Assembly: GCA_030272585.1 (NCBI GenBank)
Contig: BSYQ01000008.1
Coordinates: 2,852,001 to 2,916,000, forward strand
From: Bryopsis sp. KO-2023
Lineage: Eukaryota; Chlorophyta; Ulvophyceae; Bryopsidales; Bryopsidaceae
DNA length: 64,000 bases
Direction: 5' to 3'
The notes under the pieces are model-generated. The model ran no database searches. It was not told the origin of the DNA and saw only the letters and a list, made by a program, of their open reading frames with translations. This document shows, piece by piece, positions 1 through 12,500 of the stretch. Made by a program: the position numbers and the translations under genes. The first letter of the stretch is position 1. Each line of letters starts with the position of its first letter.

Positions 1-3000
1 CCTCCCTCTCTTTCGTTTTGATCAACTTTTTTTTTAAAGAGTTTTACTCACTTTATTTCATTTTCGCTCACTTCCCTGGCTGCGGGGGCTCTTTCCTGAT
101 TTTGAACTAATCGTTTTTTTCTACCTTCCCACTTGGAATCAGGAGCAGCATGAGGGATTTGGTCGAGAAATCCAAGGTGCCGATCCATCCGGACGAAGCT
201 AGGGTGCTTCTGGGGGTGATGGATGAAACGGGCATCTTGCAGTATGGCCAGGTCTTCATCCAAATTTCAAAAACTCTTTCGGAGGATCTGGGGGAGAAGA
301 GAATCATCCAGAGGAAGGTGGTCATCTCTAAAAACCCATGCTTGCATCCGGGGGACATTCGGACTTTCGACGCCGTTGATGTTCCACAGTTGTATCACAT
401 GGTCGATGTGGTGGTCTTCCCCAAAGTGAGTCGGGTTGAACCGTTGAATTCAGCACGTTTAAAACCTCATCTAGAGGGGTTTTTTGAGGGTTTTTTTTTT
501 TTCTGCTGGTATGCTATATCTTGTCCTTTTCACATTCACCCACCTGAGAGGATTCACAGCACCCCCCCAACTTCCAGAGACAGGCGTGGGGATGCGAATG
601 TATGCAAACTTCGAGAAAAAAAAAATCAAAGACTATGGGTTGCTAGGGATAACGCTGAAATTTGAAGGAAACGACGAAAAAAAAAAAACCCAAAAAAACT
701 GGGCAATGGTTATTAAAAAGATGCGTGGTACGGTTTTGAAGTGAGCACCGTTTCTTCTTTTTTTTCTTTTTTTCCCTCCACAGATTGGTCCCAGACCTCA
801 CCCAAACGAGCTTTCGGGGTCAGATCTTGATGGGGACAAGTATCACTGCATGTGGCATGAAAAGCTTATTCCGACTCTCCCCAATAAGGAGCCGATGAGC
901 TACCCTAAGGACCCCAAAAAGGAACTGTCGCATGCTCCAGGCGTGAAAGACATGATCGACCACATGTGCGAATACATCGAATCGGACACCCTCGGGCAAA
1001 TCGACAACACCCACCTCGCCTTGGCGGATCAATTGGGGCTGGAAAGCAGTGAGTGCATCGAACTGGCCATGAAACACTCCAAGGTGAGTTGCGATCGCCT
1101 GTTCCTGGGGGAGGGTTATCCTGCTTGTTTTTTTTGGCGAGGACTTCCCTCCCCTCAAAAAAAATAAAAATAAAAATAATAAAAATAATAGTAATAGTAA
1201 TAGTAATAGAATGTTTTCGTTTTCTGGTTCGAACCCCCCCCATAAAGTTTGCCCATTAGGCCAATTTTCTTTTTTCAAATTTCCTGCTGAGTGTCTGGCG
1301 GACATGCAGGCTTCTCTCCTTATGATGCTAATCTCGAAGTTTAGTTTATGAAAGATTGTTTTAAAACTAAGAAAAAAAGTAAATATATTGAAATGGTGTT
1401 TTTTCTTTTTTTTTTTCAACTCAGGCTGTGGATGCGCCCAAGACCGGGAACTGGCAAAAGATCGAAAAAGAGGTGAAGGAATTGCTGACAAGGTATCCGG
1501 ACTTCATGATGAAAACCGACAAGCCCTCCTATCCGTCAGAAAAAGTGCTGGGGAAAATGTTCCGAGAATGCAACAAGTACATGAGCTTCTGCGAATCGCC
1601 CCATGGATTCCAGGCAGGAGGTGAGCTGCTGTTGCAAGTATCAGCCAGTGCCATGCGTATTTGCAGTTGTTTGTCGAAACGAATGCCACAGGAACAAAAA
1701 AGTTTTTCATCGAAAAATGACCAGCAAGATCAAAGAATTTTCAGAAAAATAGGGAGAATTTTATTTTATTTTTGGATCAATCTAACAGTCAACATAGGAT
1801 GCAATGCGGTGATGGACCTATGAACATCCAATATTTTGATTTACCCGAAAGGGATTAAGAAAGAATGTAAAACACCTCCAAGTTAAAAAAAATAATTAAA
1901 AAAATCATCCGATCAATTTTTTTTCCCTTTTTTTTCTTCACGAGGTGCACCACATCGATGCTGAAAACCCTCTTTTCTGTTTTTTTTTTTCTTTTTCGAT
2001 ATCCTGCTATGAATTATCGATCGGCGCTAATCGTCAGAAAAATATCACTTAATAACAAATAAAAAAAATAATATCTCATTTTATTTTTCATTTTATTTCA
2101 TTTACTTCTGCATATTCATATTTTATAAGACTGCGTGCTTCCTTCGTGTCAGGTGAACCAGGGGACGTGCTCTTTTGCATGGAGGGTTACAAGGATTTCG
2201 AGGACGATGCCGTCAAAAATCGTTTCGACTACAACGCCCAGCTGATGATGACCATGAAGATGTACGGCATAAACACCGAAGCCGAAATCATGAGTTGCTG
2301 CATAAACAGCTTGGACGAGAAGCTGTGGAGCGAAAAACACGACATCACCGAGGTCGCCTACAAGCTCCGCAGGAACTTGGTGGCCAGATTCAGGAAAAGG
2401 TTCGAAGAGGACGAGAAGTTGCTGAGCATTCCTGATGAAAGGGTACGACATCTGAGGAAGCTGCACAAAGCGTCTGCCTGGTATTGGGCATCCTACGTGG
2501 ATGAGGATTGCGAGACGTTTTTGGTCGGAAACACCTCCCAGAGATTCCTGAGTTTTCCTTGGGTTGTGAGCGACTATCTGGCCGAAATCTACATGAAAAA
2601 CAAGGATTCGACGAAATATACGACACGAAACGTGTATATTTCGCTGTGGGAGAGCATCATCACCATGTTAAGGGAAGGTCAAAGGTGGGGGAGCCGTGTT
2701 TCTTTTGTTTCGATGTTTGTGTTTTGGGGTGGGGGTGTTCTGATGTTTCCGTCCCTAACAGATTTAGCAAGCTTCGTTTTCTTTCTATTTTTAGAAAAAA
2801 GAATCTGATACACACGAATTATTTTGTGGCTTTTTCTTCCCCCCACTGGAATTTTTGCGGAGGTGCTTTTTATGTTTTTTCCCCCCTCCATCCAGAAGGA
2901 GAGATAAGGGCGTTGCTTCTAGCCAGAAACCATAAAACGTTTCATTTGCAAGGTCAACAGTAAAAAGAGTTAAATGCTGAGTCAAAGAATGTCAGACATT

Positions 3001-6000
3001 AGGGATACAAACAATCACTCTATTGGATACAAATTGCAATCCGGTATATACCCCCCCACCCCACCCCTTCTCTTCTTTTGTCAGTTTTCCGTTTAGGGAT
3101 ACGAACAATCACTCCATCGGATACAAATCGCAATCCGCTATATACCCCCCCCCCCCCCCTTCCTTTCTCTTTTTTTGTCATTTTTTCGTTCAGTATATGG
3201 TTAGAGAAAGTGTAGCCCCCAGCAACAACACACGTTTCAGACCATTCAGGCACTGCTTTGGGAAACAAGGGGAGCTGGTCAGCAGACTCCAGGAGCACCT
3301 GCACAGAGAATCCACAGTCGTGTTGCATGGCCCAGCCGCCACCTGCCTGTTGGACGGGACCGGAGGAAGCGTCAATGTCCTGCTCGTCCGGAAATGGAAC
3401 CCCATGAGTTTGATGAAAAAGCCTTACGAGCGGGAAAGGTTGCTCGGCAAAGTGGCTGACCACCTGAGAAATCATTCATACAATTGCAAATCGCCCGATA
3501 AGGAAAGACTGTTGGTCACGCTCAGGGACCAAACTCTGGATCAAAGGAAGGCAGAAATCACGGCGGATCCATCGGTGTTGAAAAACTGGCTCATTTTGAA
3601 GGAGTACATCTTCAAAAACAAGTGAGTTGTTATGGCATCAAGAAAGAAAGACGACCCACGAAATCCTTTGGTGTTGCTCTGTCTGACTTCTACCCTCCCT
3701 GCATTTTTTCCCGTCCCTGCCAGCGAAAACTGTTATGTCGATTTGCTCGGCTCCTAAGTATGTTCCGACACCTCGATTGCCCCTTTGCTTTCCCCAGCTG
3801 CTGCTGCTGCTTTCTTTCTTCAAATTTACTGCATTGAGGCTGAAATCCCAGTGTCGTTAGTTTGACCACTGTGCAAATCGAGGTCCCCCAATATATTCAT
3901 TTTCATGGCCAGACTAACCCTCGTGTTGCACTCTTGCTTGCGCAGGTGGCTGTTCCCTTATTTCCGCGTGCTGATGAAATGGACAATCAAAATCGGGTTG
4001 GTTGGGGGCCGGGGGAATTTCATCCCTGACTACTTGGTGCTGTTCCTGTTCCTCAATTACTGCATGTCTTTCTGTCCGGAGGCCATCCGGGTTGTCCCCA
4101 ACGCAATGAGCTCCGCCTCGACCACATGCAACAATTTAATCAATGATTTGGTGGATTCCAAGTCGGCGGTGTCTTGGGCATTCGGTAGAGTGGAGGAGTG
4201 GGAAAACCTTATGCAATACATCGTCGACAATAGACCACCGCACGATAACGTTTACAAGGTTTTCCTAACCTTTTTCCGGCCGAAAACGAACGGGGTGCAT
4301 GTCTTGGACAACGAAATCGAGCCGGCCTTGAGGGAGGTTTTCCCTGGCGAGGGAGCGATCGGGCGGCTGTTGAGCGACGATAAGAAGAATCTGTTGGAAG
4401 GGGAAATGGACCGGGCTTTCCACAGGATTGCCCTGCACATCGATGCGGCGGCGTTGTTTTCGAACATCTCGATAGAGAGGAATTTTTTCATTCAAGCGAG
4501 GGCAACGGAAGGGGTCATGGGCAACGAGGAGAACTTGAGGGTGCATCTGAGAAACATCTCGGGGGCCAAAGTGCAGGTTTTTCCAAAGTCTAATCCCAGG
4601 TAGCAGCAATGCAAAATCACCAAAAGGGGTGGGGGAAAGGGCAGGGGGGTGTTTTGGAAATTCAGATATATGTTTGGAAATTGAGATATATGTTTGGTTA
4701 TTACATAATATGAATGAATGAAGGTTTAATTTACATCGTTGGGCAAACTTGCCCAACGAAGGACTTCCACAACAAGGTGATTAGCCTAAGCCTTTTTGAG
4801 GAAAAAAGAATCCAGCTCAATGTAGCCAGTTCTTGAAAAACCCTCCAATGTTGTATCTACTAGAAAAAAACCTAATAGAAAATATTTTGTGGAAGTGCCT
4901 AGCACCCTGGAAAGGGAAAAAAATAAATTCACACAAATTCATGATAAAGAAAGACCTTCAATGTACATATATATATTTTATTTTATTTTATTTTATTCAT
5001 TTTATTTTATTTTTTTTTTTGGGGGGGGGGGAGAAGAATGTTCTGATGACTTATGATACTTCCTCAACTGCACACTCACACACATTGTATAATGAAATGG
5101 TGTGCATGGACTTTTTTTTTCAGGGATCCTGGCATGGTTGTGAAGGCATTCGGCTCAGGGGCAGAGCTCTACATCCTTGAAAAATACATCAAGAAATTGA
5201 ATGACAGATTCAATGCCGAAGCCACCAAGAACGTGTCCGTCCGGTAGGTGCCCCCCAAAAAAAATGCAACCAACGTTTGGCTCTGATACTATCGTTCTTT
5301 TCCTTGTCTGCAATATCTCAAAAAAAAAGAAAAAAAAAAGCTTGGCAAGGAGCCTGAAAAAAATAAGAAAAAGAAGCTATTCAGCAAAAAAAAATCAGTA
5401 AATATATGTGTGTATATGTAAAAATATTGTTATTTTTATTTTCATTTTTTAATTTATACTTTTGCGTTGTATTTTTCCCATGGAATTTCGTGCTAAAATT
5501 TTTCTCTTTTGTTTTCAGGGGAGCAGACAAGGTCGAAGCTTGCCACAGTTTGTTGATGGAAGGCTCCTCATCATCCGAAGATCGATACGTCGCTCTGGAA
5601 CCTTACTTTGGCAAGAGGCATTACCAGCACTCCAGGCGATATGACCTATACGTGGCACGCTACCGGCACACCTCCTCCAGAGAAACACCTGGAGGAATTA
5701 ATTCGCTTTACAACAGGTTTGCAAACCCCTCCCTGCGCCGAGCGAATCTCCCAATAACGGAGAGGCGAAAAAACGATGTTTTTTTTTTTACAATGATTCC
5801 TCGTTCCAAAGCATGCATCAACCTTTTTTTTTGGGGGGGGGGGGGGGTCAATGTTTCGAAAAAAAATTCTATGTTTTTTGTCAGTGTTTCGAGATTTTTT
5901 CCCCCTATTTCTTTTGTCAATGTTTCGAGATTTTGTTATTTTTTTTAATTGTTTTGGTCAATGTTTAGAGATTTTTTTTTTCCATTTTATTGGTCAAGGT

Positions 6001-8220
6001 TTCAAGAACTTTTTCCATTTTTTTTTTTTCAAGGTTTCAGGATCACTTCAAGCAGCAATTGAGGTCCCTCAAAAGAGTTTATTCTCCGCTGTATGGGGAA
6101 TTAAAGCTGAGCATCAAATTTGGCAGAACCTATATCGTCAGTCCCCCACAAAATTACGTGGAAGACGTACAGGGGCTGAGCATCCAAGAAGTTCTGGATG
6201 CATTGGAAAGGAAAAAAATGCGCCCTACCATGATTGACTGGGACAGCGGCCCCGTAAGTTTCGTTGTTTTTTTTAATTCCTCCTGTGTTTTTTTTGTTTT
6301 CTGTTTTTCGCCTTTCTCTGCTTCGATATGACTTTAATATATGTATATATGAAATTATTTTACACAGGGCCAAACGGCTGAGTGCAGCCCATTCACGGGA
6401 AAGTGTGTATAGGCTGGCTCAGAAGTAAACCATCGTTTAATCCCATTGTCCATATCTAGCTCTCCACCCGAATCCAACTGAGAAAAAACTGATTCGAGAA
6501 CCTCCAAAAAAAGACGAAAACAACGCTGACCAGAATTGCATGGGCACTCCCAGAAAATCAAAATCTCCTATCCGAATCGCTTAGCCAACCAAACATAGTG
6601 CGAAAAAAAATCCCCTCATGAAGAGCCTTAACATATTCTAAATATAAATATAAACTTGGTGTGTTTTTTTTTAACAGATGCGGGTGGCGATCAAGCGGAG
6701 TCCACAGGCAACGAAAGGGCGGCAAGAAATCAGCATGTCCTTCATCTCCTACACAACTCACGAAGCTTTGAAAGGAGGAATCCGGGTAAGGCGACCGCAC
6801 CTCTTTTCTCTATCTCTGATATATCCTTCATGTCGTGAATTTCATCGGATGGGTTTCTTCCCCCTCCCCCCCCCCCCGAAAAACGTTTCGCTTTGTTTCC
6901 AAACAGTACAAGCTTTCTTTCTTTCTCTTTCTTCACTGTTTTTTTGATACTTTTGATACTTTCTTTTTGATACTTTTTATACTTTCTTTTTGATACTTTT
7001 GATACTTTCTTTTTGATACTTTTGATACTTTCTTGTTTGCCTCTTTTGCAACCCGTCTGCCGTGCCGAACGAGCGATCGTACTGAATTGTGTTTCTCTTT
7101 TTTTTTTCCCTTCTTCTTGGATGGCGTTTATTTTTCCCCATGCAAACAGCAATGGCTGGATGTATACAAGTTCTATTGCATCCCAGAGGAGCAGGAGGAG
7201 GGGGTGAAACTCGTATTTGCTTCTTCCATGGGGTCGAACTACACTGCTGTGTATGATAACCAGCTCAATTTCAGACATGTGGAGAATGGGGCATTGAGCT
7301 GGGTGATTTCGGACATCAAACGAGAGTGTCCGTTGCCCGCTGGTGGTCATATGAAGGAAGGGGACGAGCTGGATGGCTCTGAGTGCGACATTCGATTCAT
7401 GCTCAAGACAGAGGTCAGACATACATCTCATTATATACACACACACTCGATTTGATTATCGAACCGTGCCCTCATGTCGCACCACACTACGAAAACAGCC
7501 CGACTCTTATAGCTTCGCTTTCACCCCCCCCACCTCCCCATTGTCCGATCATAGACTTTTGGTTGGGTTTTTTTTGTCGATTTGTGTTCGGAGTTTTTGT
7601 TAGGTTATGGCTATGTTTTTTTCAAATCAGTGCTTGTTTTGCGAATCGTGATTTTCGATCGACCAGCCTTGGAAGCGGGGCATTGGAGAGCGTTCGCTTG
7701 GTGAAAACCTGACTGTGTGTGTGGTGGTGCTGCAAGCAATGAACATCGTTGTGTTTGGTACTCACAGAAAGAGCCGTTGGAAGCAAAAGATTCAGCGCTG
7801 GTATCCGGTTTACAACTGGAGACGGCGTTGTACAAAGACGAGGATGGCCTGGTGCAAATCAAGAATGAGGAAGTTCGTCAACGCACCGACCATTACAAGC
7901 AATACACCAGATACGTGTTCAGAAGAGTGGGGGAGTCGTCTCAGCCGAATCAACCCGCCATGAACGGCAATGCCGGCGTGGAATCGGTGTTCATGGATCG
8001 TATTTCACTGGAAGCCATCAAGTTTTGCATGTATCAGCGGCAGACAAACAGCATGAAATACGATCCCCCTGAGGAACTGTGGGAATTGAGAGTGATCCCA
8101 CCGGCAAAAGCGTTGTTGAATCCTCGTGAAGTCGATCAATTGCTGGAGGACGTGTGGAAGTTGAGCTTCGATTTATCCAGCAGGATGAAATTGGCGAAAG
8201 ACACTGGCACTCCTCAATGA
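1..8220 (+). CDS. RNA-dependent RNA polymerase (RNAi type) fused to a nucleotidyltransferase-like module; 5' end outside window
   Basis: Inferred exons: 143-425, 784-1083, 1425-1620, 2153-2684, 3205-3621, 3946-4599, 5124-5243, 5519-5716, 6034-6253, 6678-6785, 7150-7413 and 7768-8220. All have GT-AG borders and consistent phase, giving about 1,247 residues in the window. Exons 1-4 are the C-terminal catalytic half of a eukaryotic RdRP. They show DETGILQYGQVF, KNPCLHPGD and the metal-binding signature SGSDLDGDKY, then AVDAPKTG and the late motif FLSFPWVVSDYL. This family makes dsRNA from single-stranded templates for Dicer. Without a stop, exons 5-6 continue into a region like Cid12/poly(A)-polymerase nucleotidyltransferases, clearest in the central-domain segment PYFRVLMKWTIKIGL followed by FIPDYLVLFLFLNY. 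Exons 7-12 are not recognised; GADKVEACHSLLM is weakly KH-like. The stop is at 8218-8220. The RdRP call is firm; the nucleotidyltransferase call is an inference from motif order. Confidence 0.85.
2950..3190. repeat. Imperfect direct repeat inside an RdRP intron
   Basis: A segment of about 95 bp occurs twice, near 3,002-3,095 and 3,096-3,190. Each copy has GGATAC-AACAATCACTC, then GGATACAAAT-GCAATCCG, then TATATAC followed by a poly-C run and a T-rich tail. It lies in the intron before the nucleotidyltransferase exon and looks like a local tandem duplication. Confidence 0.75.
5848..6010. repeat. Degenerate tandem repeat in an RdRP intron
   Basis: The phrase GTCAATGTTTCGAGATTTT recurs about five times with variation, spaced by T-rich sequence, in the intron between the exons ending at 5716 and starting at 6034. 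The last copies sit just before the acceptor. Confidence 0.65.
6945..7035. repeat. Short tandem repeat, TTTTTGATACTTTC type, in an RdRP intron
   Basis: Repeated units of TTTTGATACTTT and TTTCTTTTTGATAC run through about 90 bp of the intron between the exons ending at 6785 and starting at 7150. No coding sense is visible. Confidence 0.75.
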
Positions 8221-9534
8221 AATGGCGAGATTTTTCTTTTTTTTCTTCTTTTTTTTTTGGGGTGGGACACAATGAGAGTTTTTGGTTATGCTTTTTTTGG
8301 GGGGGGAGGGGGGGGGAGCGGCTTCCCGATTTGTTTTTTGAGGGGGGGAATGAGTGGTTTTTCTTTTTTGTGGGCATTTTTTTGAAAGATTTATACATAT
8401 AGATTTCGGTGAATTTCAACTTGGTAGATTGGTTTTATTTAGTTTGCATAGTGTAAGAATTCATAGCGCTTTGGAGGTAGGCAGACGGCTTTTTGAGAAA
8501 ACCCAGAGAAACTGGGATAGAAGTGAGGAAGGTTAGATGTATGGATGTAGGCAACCTTTTTGTAAGCATTGCCCAATTCTTGTGTTTTTTGTGTAATGGG
8601 GGGGGAGTTCACTGATTTCCCTGAAACGTGTCGGAAATGCCGAAAAGCTTTCATTGTGCTTTTTTTTATATTTGTCTGAACGGTACCGGTCAAGACTGGT
8701 CTGTTGCACAGTACAACGCACGTTCCACAGTTGAACATCCAACTCGCAAGATTGCGAGTGCATGTACATGTTCGCTTCATCTAGTGGGGGTTTTCCGTTT
8801 TTTCCCCTTGCCAGGATTCCATAGCAGCACACACGCTCAACCCCACCATCGCACGACCAGCCTTCGATTATTGCATGATGCTCAGCTCCATTTCATTCCG
8901 CACTCAGACTCCCTCGTCTCCATCCTGTTGCCAGATCTCTGTTGATCGTGGTCTGGGGTTGATGTGCAGCCCTTCAGCGAAGCTCCTCCTCCACACCAAC
9001 CTTGTCTCTTTCCAGACATAGATCAATCGAGTGCTCAGCGGATAATACCCCATGGCGGCGCAGAACGAACGATCACAGCGATTGGGTAAACAGCTGCGTT
9101 GAATTTTCTTAATTGTAGACTTGGAAATGGGGAGAAGTTTGGTTGTTTTATGAAAAAATAAATAAAAATACATGGTAAACAAACAAACAAACAAACAAAC
9201 ATCAATTTCATTCTGTAGGAGAGGTAAACAATAAACAATAAAAAAATAAAAATAAATGGTAAACAGCTGCGTTTCGTGTAGTCACTCTTGGGAGAAAGAT
9301 GAATAATGATCGGGTGTGGGCTGTGTGTCCCCTCGACGTGCCACTCCAAACCCTCGCTGAATTTCGCTCCAGTCCAATGGCGTGTTCGTCTTATTCCAAA
9401 GGCATCAAAACGCGCGCTCGAGAGCCCAGTTTTGTTCAGCGATCAAAAACGTGGGGAAGCCTGCTGGTCGTCCAGCTTTCGATAACTGCAGATCAGGGCG
9501 TCGAACAGAGAAACGTCAGAAAAACCACCACCTT
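8221..9534. other. Intergenic region between the RdRP fusion gene and the STIM-like gene
   Basis: About 1.3 kb with no supported gene. It should hold the 3' UTR of the RdRP gene and the promoter and 5' UTR of the STIM-like gene. It contains T/G homopolymer runs near 8,230-8,350 and a short AAAC/AAAT-rich patch near 9,150-9,260. Confidence 0.6.
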
Positions 9535-12500
9535 ATGTCTTGGGTGGTTTGGGGTCGAACGCTCGTTGTGTTGCTCCTCCTGGGATTCGGAGTGTTGGGC
9601 AGCGGGGATGCACCCAACCTAGACAACACGCAGCAAGCCGCTGTGTCGCAGTTTTTCGGATCCTTGGACGGAAACAGCGACGGGCAAATCGATGAGACCG
9701 AGGCTCGGAAGTATATCGGGGAGTCCATTGGGGGTTCAGAATTCGACACCAGACAAAAGGTGGATGCGGCGCTTGACCAAATGACCACGAACGTCGACGG
9801 AACTGACCCGCTGACGACTATTTCTGTGGCAGAGTTGCAAAACCACTTGAAGGATTTGCTCCGGGTGAGTTGACCGTATGCACCGTCTCCCAATCGTGTC
9901 AGACATCCGTCTAATATATAAATAAATATGCATATATGAGCCCTATTTTCTTTGCTGGTCCAAATATATAGGTTACTCTTGCGCTCAAGACTGCATGACT
10001 AGCTAGGCCCTCACTCTTTTCATTTCTTATGTTAACCCACAGGCCTTTCCCGTTTTCCAAGCAACAAAAGAAATTATCATTGTAAGAAAACACAACAAAA
10101 AGGGTGTTTTTTTCCTTGGAGGGGTGGGGTTTGCGGATTTTTTTTTTTTTTTGGGGGGGGGGGTTGGAAAATCATGTTTCTAGAGATTGAAGATGGGATT
10201 TGCTGTGATCAGGGTTCGTCTGTGGGGGAATGGGTGAGGCATGGATTGGGTCTTCCACAATTTGAGGAGGCGTTCAAGAAGAATGCCATCACGGTAAGGT
10301 CGGTACAAAGAACAAAAAAAATGTAAAAAACCCAAAAAAACTATGGGTTACAAATTCACAACACTTGACTAGGCTTGACCGTGCAAAAGAAATCTCCCTC
10401 CAGCATCAAATTGCAACTTTTTGGCAGAAAAAAGGGCGAGCTGTTTCGAGCCCACAGAAACATCTAGTGTGGGCAAAGCTTGTTTTGTTTTTTTTCTAAA
10501 AAAAGAAGTAAACAGATTCTATAAATTTTATATTTCTTGGGTTTGGGAGAGATGCTTTTTTTGTGGTGGGTATAAAGGGGGACTGAAACTTGCGAATGGT
10601 TTTTCATTTGTTGATCTTGGGCAGGTTTTGGACTTCCCGTTGCTAATGGAGGACGAAGAAATTCTTAAGAACGATCTGCAGGTCAGAAAAGCAACTGGGG
10701 AGGGGGAAAATAAAATTCATTGTTGTTTTTTTCAATTTTTTTTTTGTCATTCATGCACTAGACATCCTTATTCAATTGATTGATATGGCTTCACAGCCCA
10801 AAACGCTGTATTTGTAAGAAAAAGCTAAACACACACACACACACACATCTATAGGTGTGGAGGGAGTGCCACACTAAGTAATTTGATTGTGAAAAAATAG
10901 GTGACCAGCCGCCTTCACCGCGCACAGATCAAGCGAGGCCTTCAGCTCCTTATTCTGGGTCTAGGAGAGCCACCAAGTCGACCAAAGGTATGGGCATTCC
11001 TCTTTCGATTTGTTTTTGTTTTTGTTTTTGTTTGAACTGCTCCTGTAAAACCTTTTGTGGCAAACCTGCTGATGGGATTGATTTTTCCATCAAGAAATGC
11101 CTTGTGTGTGTGCGCGTCTTTTTCAAGTTGTGCGAACATTTCCACTTATTTCGGGACTTTTTCGAAGGCGGTTTCCAGAAATGGGCTATAACTCTTCAAC
11201 TACTGTTGTCGAGTGATCCCAATGAGTGTTCAGCTGATGCTCTGTTCAGCTGCTCAATCATATGGTATTGTGTTGTTTTTTTTTCGGCCATTCCCAGAAC
11301 TTTCGTTGTGGTGAGGTGGACTGCAATCTGGCCTCCTTGTCGTGGAGCCAACCTGCCGCACCGGACAACCCACCCGTTCATAAATTCGTGATCGAGCGTC
11401 GATCGGCTGCACCCGGCGGCCATGCATGGAAAGAAGTCCACGAGCAAGAGGTCTCAGATTCGAACGAGTATTTCGTCAGCATCCCTCATGCCGAGGATGG
11501 CAGGCATGAATACAGAATAGCTGCGTGGAGCGTGTACGGTCGCAGCAAGAAAGCCAGCAGCGGAATCTGCGAAACGGCTCTGAAAAATGGACAGATTTGC
11601 GCCCAGCCTGCAAGTTTTCGAGCTGGTGGAGGGCCGAATGACCTCGTCAGCAGTGTGGGAATAATGGGAATGAGCGCGGTGCACCAAACATCGGATGGTC
11701 CAAAAAGAGCGGTTCTGAGGGAGGGTCTATTCGCGGGGGCATCCACTCTATTCGTCTTGCTCCTGACGGTTGCCGTCAGGTTCCTGCACAGCCGCCACAT
11801 TTCTCTGGTCCGTTGCCTCGCTTTTCTCGGCTTGAGCAGAGTGGCTAGAGCCCTGCATCTCGCAAAGTTGGAATCGTGGCTGGAGGGGTCGAGAAGGTCG
11901 AATTGCAGGGCAGGTTCAGAGGAAACTACTTCCCATAACGACGTGGTGGAAGGGCAGTCTCACCCGAAACGGAACCATTCCAAGGGTGCGATGTCGAAGT
12001 CAGGCTCGCAGGGGTTCAGCAATTCAGGTCTGGATTCTTCCAGAGATTTCGGCTCCAGCCAATGGGGAACGGATGAGAATGGGCAGGATGGGGGCTACCC
12101 CGAGCAGGGGGTGTGGGGGGACGATAGGATGGAGAAAGTTGCCGATCATTTCCCTGCAAACGCTTGGGATTCGGTGGAGGACAGTGTGGATATTGCCGAC
12201 GAGGATGGCACAGATTTGCCTCAATATGAACATTCGGAGTTGATCGTCGGGCAATGCTCCTTCGCATTGTAAGCTCACCACACCCTATTGCAAACATTTT
12301 ATCCACTAGGGATTCTCACTGGCACGTCTTCTAGGTTGCTTTTGGAGGGCTGCCGTAATGAGGAGGAATCGAAGCTCTGGTATGTCGATGGCCAACTTCT
12401 ATGGTGTTGTTTTTCGTTGCAGATGTCGAGTTCATTGGCGAGGGTTTCGCCGCTGGCGGAAGCGGGCGATCCGACATTTTTGTGGAATTTGTCAATTGCC

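Noticed and set aside
9382-9534. Upstream in-frame extension of the STIM-like protein
   Set aside because: The extension is basic and would bury the signal peptide. The Met at 9535 gives a proper N-terminal hydrophobic leader.
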